From: Rouxiella sp. WC2420
GTDB taxonomy: Bacteria > Pseudomonadota > Gammaproteobacteria > Enterobacterales > Enterobacteriaceae
Reading direction: 5' to 3'
Assembly: GCF_041200025.1 (NCBI RefSeq)
Contig: NZ_CP165628.1
Location: 1,612,001-1,676,000 of the forward strand
Length of the DNA: 64,000 bases
The notes under the pieces are model-generated. The model saw only the letters and a list, made by a program, of their open reading frames with translations, was not told the DNA's origin and did not search any database. Of this stretch, positions 28,352 through 36,871 are shown piece after piece. A program made the translations under genes and the position numbers. Each line of letters starts with the position of its first letter. Within the stretch, counting starts at the first letter, position 1.

Positions 28352-28388
28352 GTGATACAGAAGCGGAATTTTACCGTTTCTGTATCAC
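28352..28388. terminator. Hairpin between the TraF_2-type and DUF4174 genes
   Basis: GTGATACAGAA/TTCTGTATCAC forms an 11-bp stem, extended by GCGG/CCGT. It starts 19 bases after the barrel gene's stop and its right arm covers the stop codon of the convergent DUF4174 gene. No strong T tract. Confidence 0.6.
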
Positions 28389-28870
28389 AGATTAGCTTTA
28401 CGCATTGGCATTTTGTCGATGGTGGAGAGCAATATCTCTGAGCTTAATGGTTTTTGTTGCCGTAATTTAATCCCTCCATCTTTACCTACTAGCATAACTA
28501 CAAATCCGTCAGGATTAAGTTGAGAGCGAAGATATCCCTTTGAAGCCGGAGAGGTATCACTCAGTACAATAATATCGCGTTCAACTAACTCGACTTTTGA
28601 CTTTTCCAATATCGCCATCTGTTGAACATAATTAGCATCTGTCTTTGAAGGCGCAAAGATTAATACCGGGCGGTAATGCCATTGATACCGATCCAGGTTG
28701 GCGGTCTCAGGCGTCAAAGAGCGAAATATAGGGTTATCCGCTGCCTGAGAAGTGCTGCAAGTCAACAAAGATAAAGCGAGCATTAGCAAGCCTGAGGTCA
28801 GGGAAACGCTACTATTGCGGTTTCGAAAAAGACCGTGTGGCGTAGACAACAATGAATTGATGTGTAGCAT
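28385..28870 (-). CDS. DUF4174 exported protein
   Basis: The 161-residue protein has a long N-terminus ending in a signal-like hydrophobic segment (LLMLALSLLTCSTSQA, to about residue 43). The mature part, LDRYQWHYRPVLIFAPSKTDANYVQQMAILE...VERDIIVL...GFVVMLVGKDGGIKLRQQKPLSSEILLSTIDKMPMRK, matches DUF4174, a thioredoxin-like fold without the CXXC motif. The ending IDKMPMRK is typical. AAGG lies before the ATG. It faces the TraF_2-type gene and shares a hairpin with it. Function unknown, probably periplasmic. Confidence 0.8.
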   Translation of the reverse strand: MLHINSLLSTPHGLFRNRNSSVSLTSGLLMLALSLLTCSTSQAADNPIFRSLTPETANLDRYQWHYRPVLIFAPSKTDANYVQQMAILEKSKVELVERDIIVLSDTSPASKGYLRSQLNPDGFVVMLVGKDGGIKLRQQKPLSSEILLSTIDKMPMRKANL

Positions 28871-29283
28871 TATTTTTAACCTTCTATATAAAATTTAGTG
28901 ATTTAACAAATCCACGCTATTTTTAGTTCATTAATGAGTATGCATGAAAATCCAAAAAATTCACGTGCTCACAGATGATTGAAAAAAAACATTAACTGAG
29001 TCACATAAAAAATCATTATTTCTTTCCAATGATGTTTTGTTGTTTTTTTGTGAATTAAATAGCAATGCTTAAGGCATCCTCACAAGATTTTTCCTCAGAA
29101 CTACTTTAAGAACAAGGCAAATGCACAATGCGTATCCTCGCTATAAGGCTAAGATATTAATTACAGCCTCAATGAGAATATCTCCGCTCTGGCTATGTAT
29201 TTTGAGTACGGTGATAAATATTTTGATTCAGTGGCACCTATTCGACGACTTGAAATTTTAATGTTATTACTAAGGATTCGATA
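28871..29283. other. AT-rich intergenic region before the symporter gene
   Basis: 413 bases with promoters for the divergent DUF4174 and symporter genes. AAGGA precedes the symporter ATG. No gene or clear operator was recognised. Confidence 0.5.
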
Positions 29284-30690
29284 ATGAATAACAGGACCGT
29301 CGTTATACTGCTCATTACCGCTATTTACTTCACAGCTGTAATAGGGATTGGATATTTAAACAAAAAATCTGCTTCTGGTGGTTCAAGCTTTACCAGTGGT
29401 GGTAAGCCATTTCCTTCGATTTTAATCGCGGCCCTGATAGTCTCAGAATATATCGGGACCTCAGTGAGTATAGGGACTGCTCAAACAGGATTTGAAATAG
29501 GAATATCAGCGGCGTGGAATCTTATAGCGTTGGGGTTCGGATTTTTATTGCTCGGTGTTTTTTTAGTCAAGAAATTTAGAGCAACAAAAAACTTAACTAT
29601 CTCAGGCGTCCTTGACGGCTACTATGGCCGAAATATGCGTTATGCCTCATCAATTCTTACCATGATATCGTTGAGTATTGTGGCGATCGCTCTTTATGCC
29701 AGCGGTGGAGCCGTCCTGTCAAAAGTCGTGGGAATCGAAAAATGGCAGGCAATCTTAGCCTGCGGCGCGGTGGCAATCTTTTTTGTGATCATCGGTGGAA
29801 TGAGGTCCGTGGTCTATTCAAATACGCTTAATGTGATTATAAAATTTATAGGTGTAATGGTAACACTCTGGTTTGCTTTAAAATTTGTAGGTGGGATTGA
29901 GGGGCTCAAAAAATCATTAGCTCCAGGCATGTTCGATTTTACCGCTGTCGGATGGGGCCAGATCGGGGCATGGATGTTTAGTGGTATCGGGTCTATATTT
30001 GCCACTCAGTATGTTATTCAAGGCATAGCAATTACCAAATCGGATAAAGACGCCAGAAAATCCTGTAGCTACACATTTATTCTCATGGTGCCTTTTGGAT
30101 TAATGGTGGCGTTAATTGGGATGTGCAGCGCCGTTCTTTATCCAGCCGGAAAATCAATCGATGCATTCCCGAGCATAATTGCCAATATGCCAGCATTTGC
30201 GACCAGTATTGTGTTTATCGGCTTGGCAGGTGCACTGTTTGGTGGAATATCCGCTGCGATTATGTCGAACGCTACCTTATTATTGAATGACTTTTATATT
30301 CCCTTTTTCAATAAGGAGAATGATGAGAAAAAATCTTTAATCTGCGTGCGACTGGCAACGGCATTTTTTGGTTTGCTTCCTCTAATACTGGCCCTTCACG
30401 CTGATAAGATTCTTAAAATTGCTTTTTTAGGAAAATCTCTGCGCGCATCGCTGGCGATATTTATATTATTGGCTTTTTACGCTCCCAAGTTTGGAACTCA
30501 TAAAGGTGCGTTTTACGGCATTATCCTGTCGGTGATATTGACTATTAGTTGGTACCTGCTGGGTAACCCCTACGGGATCGACAGCTCGTACGTTGCGTTT
30601 GTCACCCCGCTATTTTCTATGTTATTGAGTCACCTAATGAAAGGGAACCATTATTTGAATCATAGAAAATGCCATGATGAATTAAATTAG
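29284..30690 (+). CDS. Sodium:solute symporter family transporter
   Basis: This 468-residue inner-membrane protein has about twelve to thirteen hydrophobic segments and belongs to the SSS family (PutP, PanF, SGLT). Supporting features are the unwound-helix region near residue 50-65 (ALIVSEYIGTSVSIGTAQTGFEIGISAAW), GGMRSVVYSNTLNVIIKFIGV (the family's GGxxAVxxTDxxQ region), and ALFGGISAAIMSNATLLLNDFYIPF for the helix-8 sodium-site region. The substrate cannot be read from the sequence. It is alone in the AT-rich segment with no enzyme gene beside it, and its own composition is AT-rich. Confidence 0.85.
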   Translation: MNNRTVVILLITAIYFTAVIGIGYLNKKSASGGSSFTSGGKPFPSILIAALIVSEYIGTSVSIGTAQTGFEIGISAAWNLIALGFGFLLLGVFLVKKFRATKNLTISGVLDGYYGRNMRYASSILTMISLSIVAIALYASGGAVLSKVVGIEKWQAILACGAVAIFFVIIGGMRSVVYSNTLNVIIKFIGVMVTLWFALKFVGGIEGLKKSLAPGMFDFTAVGWGQIGAWMFSGIGSIFATQYVIQGIAITKSDKDARKSCSYTFILMVPFGLMVALIGMCSAVLYPAGKSIDAFPSIIANMPAFATSIVFIGLAGALFGGISAAIMSNATLLLNDFYIPFFNKENDEKKSLICVRLATAFFGLLPLILALHADKILKIAFLGKSLRASLAIFILLAFYAPKFGTHKGAFYGIILSVILTISWYLLGNPYGIDSSYVAFVTPLFSMLLSHLMKGNHYLNHRKCHDELN

Positions 30691-30779
30691 AAGATGACTG
30701 TTTTAAAAGGTTGCAGGGGGCTTTTCCGCGACACTCGGCGAATGTTATCCTTTGATATATCACTTTTATCGGGGGCATT

Positions 30780-31142
30780 ATGCCAATTAAGCCATTACTA
30801 TCGCTAATTTTGCTGCTTTCCTTGCCAGTAGTCGCCTCTGCGACACAAACCTTCACCTGCGTTGTTACTCATAGTACTGAAGACAGTAACGGCAATGTTC
30901 ATTCAGAGCAGGTCAGTAAAAATGCAGTTTTAGTCGATAACGGCAACACCTTTAGTGCTTCTCCAGAAGACAAAGGTCAAAAGATCAGTCCGACACTCAA
31001 AACCTCGACAACGCCAGATGGTGGGCAGATTTTTACGGCCAAGACACTTGATGGAATGATGTTTGCAAAAATTGACGGTAGTTATGTCATCAGAAATGCC
31101 AAAGAAGGGTATGTCTATTCAGACTGCAAACCATCAAATTAA
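30780..31142 (+). CDS. Small secreted protein of unknown function
   Basis: This 120-residue protein has a clear signal peptide (MPIKPLLSLILLLSLPVVASA, cleavage near 21). The mature part is polar and strand-rich with two cysteines (FTCVVTH and YSDCKPSN), which could form a disulphide in the periplasm. I do not recognise a family. It is transcribed in the same direction as the symporter gene, 89 bases later. A CCCGC/GCGGG hairpin lies about 30 bases after its stop. Confidence 0.65.
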   Translation: MPIKPLLSLILLLSLPVVASATQTFTCVVTHSTEDSNGNVHSEQVSKNAVLVDNGNTFSASPEDKGQKISPTLKTSTTPDGGQIFTAKTLDGMMFAKIDGSYVIRNAKEGYVYSDCKPSN

Positions 31143-31397
31143 GAGTTGATTCAACTCGGCCAAAATCATAAACCCGCGATAGCGGGTATATGAACGCCTT
31201 CTCAATATTTTCACATTCTGTACTTGTATTATTAGCATCTTATTCAAAATGGTAACTTATCGATCATTGCAATGACAATCTTTTGATTAATCAGATTTTT
31301 TATATTTTTTATGTCTAAAAAGCTTTGGTTTATTTGATAAAAGCGAGGTGATCGGCTGTGGTAAGTCGGATAACATATAAGAATACTATTATCCGGG

Positions 31398-32510
31398 TTG
31401 AATCAGGCGGTACCGGTTGTGCGTTTAGACAAGAAAATATCTTCGCTAGATAATCTCATTTACAGCAACTATCGCGTTACGCACGGGCTGCGAATGGGGC
31501 TGGCGTTTGTTCTCACCTTTATGTTTGTTCGTTTGACTCATCTTCCCGAGGCAACTTGGCCGTTGATCACGTTGGTGGTGGTGATGGGGCCGATTTCTTT
31601 TTGGGGAAACGTTGTGCAACGCGTTTCCGAAAGGATTATTGGCACCATTGGCGGGTCTATCGCCGGAATGATCGCGCTATGGCTTGAGCTTTATTCCTTG
31701 CCTGTCATGCTGGCCTGGTGTGGGTTAACGGTGTTTGCCAGCGGTTATCTGGCCTTGGGTCGACGCGCCTACGCCGGACTGTTGCTCGGCGTTACGCTGG
31801 CGGTAATCATTGGTGCCGGTCCGGGTGATATGGAAACTGCGCTATGGCGAAGTGGCGACGTGTTGATTGGTTCATTACTGGCACTGCTGTTTTCCAGTAT
31901 TTACCCGCAGCGGGCATTTATTCACTGGCGCATGCAGATGTCGGATTACCTGATGTCGCTGAACAAGCTGCACAGTGCCTGGCTGTCGCCAAATATGCTC
32001 GAGCGACCGAGATTGCAGAATAAGCTTAAACTGGCAATGTCGCAGATGATAAAAATGCGCGCACTGCACGCGGCTTCCAGTAAAGAGTCACATATTCCGC
32101 GTGAAGTTTTCGACGCGACCCAAACGCTGTGCCGCAATCTGCTTTGTACTCTCGAACTGTTGGCCGATGCCTACTGGAGTTCGCGAGAAAGCCATTTCAT
32201 CATGCTCAATGCCCGCACACTGCGCCATACTCAGCGATCGATTCTGGATTGCCTGGAAAAACTCAGCCTTTTAATGCGCAATGGTTCTATTGGCGACGAG
32301 CTGAAAATCAGCAATCAATTGGCGGAATCTGCCCAAGAGTTGCAGGAGTTGATGCAGTCCATGAATCGTGGCAAGAACAATGAAGCGCAAATTTATGGTT
32401 ATGTTTGGCTCAGCATGCAAGTTACCGATCAGCTTAAATCTTTAGGTGATCTGATCACGCTAGCGATGGATAAGCAAGAGCCGGTTATGGTCGCGCACTC
32501 CGAATCCTGA
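31398..32510 (+). CDS. yeeA: FUSC-family inner-membrane protein YeeA
   Basis: This 370-residue protein has an N-terminal membrane domain of about six helices (residues 30-170), followed by a soluble helical C-terminal half. It matches E. coli YeeA, a member of the aromatic-acid-exporter/fusaric-acid-resistance (AaeB/FUSC) superfamily, with LPEATWPLITLVVVMGPISFWGNVVQRVSERIIGTIGGSIAG as the core. The substrate is unknown. It is 64 bases upstream of tmaR, the pairing also found in E. coli (yeeA-yeeX), and marks the right border of the AT-rich stretch. Confidence 0.9.
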   Translation: MNQAVPVVRLDKKISSLDNLIYSNYRVTHGLRMGLAFVLTFMFVRLTHLPEATWPLITLVVVMGPISFWGNVVQRVSERIIGTIGGSIAGMIALWLELYSLPVMLAWCGLTVFASGYLALGRRAYAGLLLGVTLAVIIGAGPGDMETALWRSGDVLIGSLLALLFSSIYPQRAFIHWRMQMSDYLMSLNKLHSAWLSPNMLERPRLQNKLKLAMSQMIKMRALHAASSKESHIPREVFDATQTLCRNLLCTLELLADAYWSSRESHFIMLNARTLRHTQRSILDCLEKLSLLMRNGSIGDELKISNQLAESAQELQELMQSMNRGKNNEAQIYGYVWLSMQVTDQLKSLGDLITLAMDKQEPVMVAHSES

Positions 32511-32574
32511 TAGTCTGTTCGCTATTGCGGGCAGCGAGTAAATGAATCTGTGTAACTTAATCGAAGGTGTAAAA

Positions 32575-32922
32575 ATGGATAATACTATTAAGCCAAGTTT
32601 CCAGGATGTTCTGGAGTTTGTACGAATTTTCCGTCGTAAAAACAAACTTCAGCGTGAAATAGTCGATAACGAAAAAAAAATCCGCGATAACCAGAAACGT
32701 GTATTACTGCTCGATAACCTGAGCGATTATATCAAGCAGGGAATGAGCATTGATGACGTACAGGGTATTATTGCCAACATGCGTGGCGACTACGAAGATC
32801 GCGTCGATGACTACATCATCAAAAACGCTGACCTGTCCAAAGAGCGTCGTGAGATGTCGAAAACGCTGAAAGCGATGGGCGAAATCAAAGCTAACGAGAC
32901 CAAAGCCAGCGAAATTAAATAA
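32575..32922 (+). CDS. tmaR: PTS-localising protein TmaR (YeeX)
   Basis: This 115-residue, highly charged, coiled-coil protein is a close match to E. coli YeeX/TmaR (UPF0265), which clusters at a cell pole and controls PtsI (enzyme I) localisation and activity. Diagnostic stretches are [38 protein letters not shown] and [13 protein letters not shown]. The ATG at 32575 (AAGGTG upstream) was preferred to one at 32542 because it gives the family N-terminus. The window also carries a PTS operon (fruBKA), so the two are functionally connected though not adjacent. Confidence 0.95.
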   Translation: MDNTIKPSFQDVLEFVRIFRRKNKLQREIVDNEKKIRDNQKRVLLLDNLSDYIKQGMSIDDVQGIIANMRGDYEDRVDDYIIKNADLSKERREMSKTLKAMGEIKANETKASEIK

Positions 32923-32943
32923 TCCCACGTTTTGCCGCCCAAG

Positions 32944-32966
32944 CTCTCCCCTCAGGCAGGGGAGAG
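32944..32966 (+). terminator. Hairpin after tmaR
   Basis: The perfect 9-bp stem CTCTCCCCT/AGGGGAGAG with a five-base loop lies 22 bases after the tmaR stop, between convergent tmaR and pxpC. There is no long T tract. Confidence 0.6.
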
Positions 32967-32993
32967 ATTAATGCCTACCTTTATCCCATTCTT

Positions 32994-34007
32994 TTAAGCC
33001 GGCTGAGCGTTTCGTCGCACTTTGTTGAGCCAGTTATCAAGCTGCGTCTGTCGGCCAGCCCATAACGATTCCGCTTTCTCGACGCTGACAGTCTCGAAAC
33101 GGATCATATCGCCGGGTTTGGCCTGACCGAGACGAGCCAGATCGGCGCGGATCACGGTGGCGATTTTGGGATAGCCCCCGGTAGTTTGCCGATCGTTCAT
33201 GGCAATAATCGGCTCGCCGCTGCCAGGAATCTGAATACTGCCGCGTGAAATACCGTCGGAAACAATGTTGAAACCCTTGGTGTGGGAGATTGGATTACCA
33301 TTCAACCGGTAACCCATGCGGTCGCTTTGTTCGCTGACTCGATAAGCGGTACTCAAAAACTGGCTTATCGCGGTCTGATCAAAGTGATCGTCCTGTGGTC
33401 CCAGGATCACTCGGATCGGGCGTCGTTCGCGCTGTGGCATCAGCCGTTGCTCGGGAACGCCGCGTGCTTTGTTCGTAAAATGAGCGCCGTGTGGAGTGGG
33501 CATCCAATGACTTTTTTTCACTCGATGCAGTGAAGGATTAAGCGGCAACCAGTCGCCTTTTTGCAGCTGCCTGCCGCTAAATCCGCCCAAACCCGCGCGC
33601 ATCAGCGTAGAAACACTGCCCATTACTGGCTTGACTTTGAAGCCTCCGGCGACCGCCAGATAACCTCGCGCGCCGCTGAGCGTGCGGGCAATGCGTAAAG
33701 TGTGGCCCGGCAATAACGTTAGCCGATGGTAAGGCTCGGCCTCGACGCCGTCGATGGTCAGCGCCATATCGCCGGTGACTGCAAAAATGCAAGGTTCGCT
33801 GCCGGTCAGGCGTAATGTGGCGCCCGTCAGGGTAAATTCCAGCGCACCGGTATCAGCCTGATTACCCACCAGCGCGTTGGCAATGGCAAAACTCATTTCA
33901 TCCATCGCGCCCGACGGCGGCACTCCGTAGTCTTCAAAACCAAATCTTCCGGCATCTTGCAGGGTGGTGAACAGGCCGGGAGATAACACTTCAAAACCGT
34001 CGATCAT
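32994..34007 (-). CDS. pxpC: 5-oxoprolinase subunit PxpC (YbgK-like)
   Basis: PxpC forms with PxpA and PxpB the ATP-dependent enzyme that opens 5-oxoproline to glutamate. The 337-residue protein is of the KipA/AHS2 biotin-dependent-carboxyltransferase fold: LSPGLFTTLQDAGRFGFEDYGVPPSGAMDE at the start, FAVTGDMALTIDG, ILGPQDDHF, and IPGSGEPIIAMNDRQTTGGYPKIATV. The ATG at 34007 was chosen because it overlaps the pxpB stop (ATGA) with GGAG upstream; a GTG at 34019 is the alternative. Slightly longer than E. coli YbgK (310). Confidence 0.92.
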   Translation of the reverse strand: MIDGFEVLSPGLFTTLQDAGRFGFEDYGVPPSGAMDEMSFAIANALVGNQADTGALEFTLTGATLRLTGSEPCIFAVTGDMALTIDGVEAEPYHRLTLLPGHTLRIARTLSGARGYLAVAGGFKVKPVMGSVSTLMRAGLGGFSGRQLQKGDWLPLNPSLHRVKKSHWMPTPHGAHFTNKARGVPEQRLMPQRERRPIRVILGPQDDHFDQTAISQFLSTAYRVSEQSDRMGYRLNGNPISHTKGFNIVSDGISRGSIQIPGSGEPIIAMNDRQTTGGYPKIATVIRADLARLGQAKPGDMIRFETVSVEKAESLWAGRQTQLDNWLNKVRRNAQPA

Positions 34008-34726
34008 TGCCAACTCCACTCGGGTAAAAAGTCGGCCTTGGCCGCTAAATCGTGATATTCCGCTTCGCCAATCGGGGTGAATTTTACTCGATCCCCAGCG
34101 CTGAACAAAAAAGGCTGGCCGCGTTCGGGCGCAAAGCTGCGCACCGGTGTGCGGCCTATCAGATGCCAGCCGCTGGGAGCTTCCACCGATCCGACGGCAG
34201 TTTGCATACCGCCAATGCTGATGCTGCCTGCCGGAACTTTCAGTCGGGGAGACTCACGGCGCGAGGTATGCAGCTGTGGGTCGAGGCCGCCGAGGTAGGC
34301 AAAACCCGGCATAAACCCAATCATATAAACACGATACGAGGCCGCGATGTGGCGATCTATCACTTCTTGCTCGCGTAATCCATGGCTCTGCGCCAACCAT
34401 GCCAGATCAACCCCCTGATCACCGCCATAATTGACGGGAATGGTCCAGATTTTCACTCGTTCAGCACCGGCATCTGGCTGTGAAAGCAGCTCGGTCAAGG
34501 TTTCAACCAGTTTAGCCTGTCGGGTTTGAGTCGAGTCATAGCCCACGGTCAGCGCGCGATAGGTTGGCACCAACGAGGTTACGCCGGGCACTGCTGCCTT
34601 GCGCACGCGTGCGGCCAGGGCGGTCACTCGACTGTTGATCGCTTCATCAATTACTTCACCGAAATCGACGTAAACTGCCTGATCGGCAATCGGCAGGATC
34701 CGCCACGGGGCAGAATTTTCAGTCAC
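34004..34726 (-). CDS. pxpB: 5-oxoprolinase subunit PxpB (YbgJ-like)
   Basis: PxpB (KipI/AHS1 domain) is the partner of PxpC in the 5-oxoprolinase complex. The protein has WRILPIADQAVYVDFGEVID at the N-terminus and the diagnostic YMIGFMPGFAYLGGLDPQLHTSRRESPRLKVPAGSISIGG and GWHLIGRTPV in the C-terminal half. A GTG at 34726 is chosen as start because AGAGGAAA lies 6-8 bases upstream and the N-terminus then fits the family (240 residues). An ATG at 34774 would give 256. It overlaps pxpC by four bases and is divergent from pxpA. Confidence 0.88.
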   Translation of the reverse strand: MTENSAPWRILPIADQAVYVDFGEVIDEAINSRVTALAARVRKAAVPGVTSLVPTYRALTVGYDSTQTRQAKLVETLTELLSQPDAGAERVKIWTIPVNYGGDQGVDLAWLAQSHGLREQEVIDRHIAASYRVYMIGFMPGFAYLGGLDPQLHTSRRESPRLKVPAGSISIGGMQTAVGSVEAPSGWHLIGRTPVRSFAPERGQPFLFSAGDRVKFTPIGEAEYHDLAAKADFLPEWSWQ

Positions 34727-34855
34727 TGATATTTCCTCTGGAAAAAAAATCGCATTCCCGCGCAGGGAGTTCAACGTGAAGAACGACGATAAAAAAACAG
34801 TTCATTGCTTTTAATTTAAAGATGCTTTTAACTTAAACAAATATCGGAATACTTT

Positions 34856-34865
34856 TGGCATACCA
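34856..34865. promoter_or_regulatory. Candidate GntR/FCD operator upstream of pxpA
   Basis: TGGCATACCA is a near-palindrome of the TGG-N4-CCA type used by FCD-subfamily GntR regulators. A related site occurs at 36796-36806 in front of the DUF1989 operon. The FCD regulator gene at 40981 lies in the same cluster. Binding is inferred. Confidence 0.45.
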
Positions 34866-34998
34866 CTGGTGTGCTGTCAATACGCCGTGAACATCTGGCA
34901 GTGGTTTTGCATTAACCAATGCAAGCGCGTGCTTATTCCAATGACCTACAACAGCACGCAAAAACAGTGCCAATCATTTACTCATCGGGAGAAAGAAG

Positions 34999-35769
34999 AT
35001 GTTGATCGATCTGAACAGCGACATGGGCGAGAGTTTTGGAGACTGGAAAATGGGCGAAGACGAGGAGATGCTCAGCATTGTGACCTCGGCAAATATTGCC
35101 TGCGGCTTTCACGCCGGCGATCCGGATGTGATGTTCAATACGCTGACTGCCGCCAAAGCCAACGGTGTCGGGGCGGGGGCGCATCCAAGTTTTCTCGATA
35201 TTCAAGGGTTTGGCCGTCGTCAGATCCTTGGGGAAACGCCCGCACAAATTCAACGACAGATTATTTATCAAATTGGTGCATTAAAGGCGTTGGCTGAAAG
35301 CATGGGCTTCCCGCTACAGCATGTAAAAACTCACGGCGCGATGGGCAATATGGCGGCGGAAGATCCTGAGCTGGCGATGGCGGTGGCGCGAGCTATCCAA
35401 CTGGTTGATGCAGATTTGATTATGGTCGTGATGCCTGGCATGGAGACAGAAAAAGCCGCCGAAAAACTGGGGCTAAGAATGGTACGCGAGATTTATGCCG
35501 ATCGCGCCTATACGGAAACTGGCACGCTGGTATCACGCAAGCTGCCGGGCGCAGTGATCCACGACGCGCAGCAGGCCGCCACGCGGGTCATGCAGATGCT
35601 GGAGAGTGGGGCGATCCTCACTCTGGACGGTAAAAAACTGCCGACCCGCATCGACAGTATTTGTGTGCACGGTGATACTCCGGGAGCCGTTGCAATGGCG
35701 CGCCAGCTGCGCTCGCTGCTGGAAAGCAATGGCCTGACCCTGGCACCGATGGCGCAAGTCATTGGCTGA
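34999..35769 (+). CDS. pxpA: 5-oxoprolinase subunit PxpA (LamB/YcsF family)
   Basis: PxpA is the LamB/YcsF-family subunit of ATP-dependent 5-oxoprolinase and acts with PxpB and PxpC. The 256-residue TIM-like-barrel protein has the family motifs LIDLNSDMGESFG, NIACGFHAGDPDVM, GAHPSFLD, VKTHGAMGNMA and SICVHGDTPGAV. AGAAAGA-type ribosome sequence precedes the ATG. It is divergent from pxpBC, unlike E. coli where the genes are co-directional, and starts 272 bases from pxpB. Confidence 0.94.
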   Translation: MLIDLNSDMGESFGDWKMGEDEEMLSIVTSANIACGFHAGDPDVMFNTLTAAKANGVGAGAHPSFLDIQGFGRRQILGETPAQIQRQIIYQIGALKALAESMGFPLQHVKTHGAMGNMAAEDPELAMAVARAIQLVDADLIMVVMPGMETEKAAEKLGLRMVREIYADRAYTETGTLVSRKLPGAVIHDAQQAATRVMQMLESGAILTLDGKKLPTRIDSICVHGDTPGAVAMARQLRSLLESNGLTLAPMAQVIG

Positions 35770-35777
35770 CAGTAGGC

Positions 35778-36740
35778 TCAACGACGGCGCAGCTCCCAAA
35801 TTTGTGGGTTAATCATCGAAGGCGGGCAGCGGTCGTTTAAAACCTCAAGCACGCCGGTTACCGCCGCGCTCGCCATGCGTATCAACGCCTGCTCGGCCGA
35901 GGCGGCGGCGTGCGGGGTCAGCACCACGTTTGGCAGTTGGGTCAGCGGGCTGGAGGCGGGCAAAGGTTCAACGGCAAATACGTCGAGTCCAGCTCCGGCG
36001 ATTTCCCCCTGCTGCAATGCGGCAATCAGCGCGACTTCATCCACCAGCGCACCTCGGCTGGTGTTAATCAGGTACGCCGATGGTTTCATTATTTTCAGCT
36101 GCTCTGCGCCAATCAGATGCTGTGTCTCAGGCAGCGAAGGCGCATGTAAAGAAACGATGTCACTGCTGGTCAGCAGACTCTCCAGACTTGACGCTTTTTC
36201 AAGCCCCAAATCAGCGAGTTCTTCGGCGCTGCGGCGGGTTAACACCTGCACGCGCATGCCCATCGCCTGGGTCATTTGCGCGGTCATTTGGCCGATAGCG
36301 CCATAGCCGACTATGCCGAGCGTGGCGCCAGACAGTTCACGTAACCCCCCCTTGAAACGGAATGAAAACTCACCCCGACGCACAGCCTGATCCGATTCGG
36401 GAAGGCGTTTGGTTAAAGCAAACATCAGTCCCAGCGCGTGCTCTGCTACCGACCGGTTATTGGCTCCCGGCGTGTTAAATACCGCAACACCTAATTCATT
36501 GGCACCTTCCAAATCGATACCGTCGATGCCGACACCGTGTACGGCGATTGCGCGCAAAGCAGGCAACTGCACCATTCTGGTGCGCGGAAATTGACCACTG
36601 CGATAGATAGCCGCGACGACCTGATCCACTGGCGCATTGGCACAAGCTTCTTCGCCAACCAGCGGCTCAATGCCGTTATCCCTGAGTTGTTGTAAGCCGC
36701 TTTGGTGGATTGGCTGCGGGATCAGACAAAATTTGTTCAT
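35778..36740 (-). CDS. D-2-hydroxyacid dehydrogenase (first copy)
   Basis: This 320-residue NAD(P)-dependent oxidoreductase interconverts a 2-oxo acid and a D-2-hydroxy acid. The Rossmann signature is LGIVGYGAIGQMTAQ (about residue 140) and the catalytic segments are LINTSRGALVDE (Arg), GLDVFAVEPLP (Glu) and LTPHAAASAEQA (His). Its 3' end faces pxpA with 8 bases between stops, and its 5' end is divergent from the DUF1989 operon. It is distinct in sequence from the second copy at 44411-45367. Substrate unknown. Confidence 0.88.
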   Translation of the reverse strand: MNKFCLIPQPIHQSGLQQLRDNGIEPLVGEEACANAPVDQVVAAIYRSGQFPRTRMVQLPALRAIAVHGVGIDGIDLEGANELGVAVFNTPGANNRSVAEHALGLMFALTKRLPESDQAVRRGEFSFRFKGGLRELSGATLGIVGYGAIGQMTAQMTQAMGMRVQVLTRRSAEELADLGLEKASSLESLLTSSDIVSLHAPSLPETQHLIGAEQLKIMKPSAYLINTSRGALVDEVALIAALQQGEIAGAGLDVFAVEPLPASSPLTQLPNVVLTPHAAASAEQALIRMASAAVTGVLEVLNDRCPPSMINPQIWELRRR

Positions 36741-36795
36741 TTTTTCACTCTTTTTTTAGTGGATAAAGTGCGCTTGGCATTTTAATTGCATTTCT

Positions 36796-36806
36796 TGTGT
36801 ATACCA
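36796..36806. promoter_or_regulatory. Candidate GntR/FCD operator in the divergent hydroxyacid dehydrogenase/DUF1989 promoter
   Basis: TGTGTATACCA, extended as TTGTGTATACCAA, is a near-palindrome resembling the site upstream of pxpA. It sits between flanking arms CTTGGCATT (36773-36781) and AATGCCAAG (36824-36832), which are perfect inverted repeats of each other. Likely regulator: the FCD protein at 40981. Inferred, not shown. Confidence 0.45.
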
Positions 36807-36871
36807 AAGGAATTCCAATTAGGAATGCCAAGAAAATAGCAGCAGTTTTTTTGTATAGCGAGAGGAATTGT

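Noticed and set aside
22572-31397. Prophage or integrative element
   Set aside because: No integrase, phage structural gene, tRNA or attachment repeat was seen at either border.
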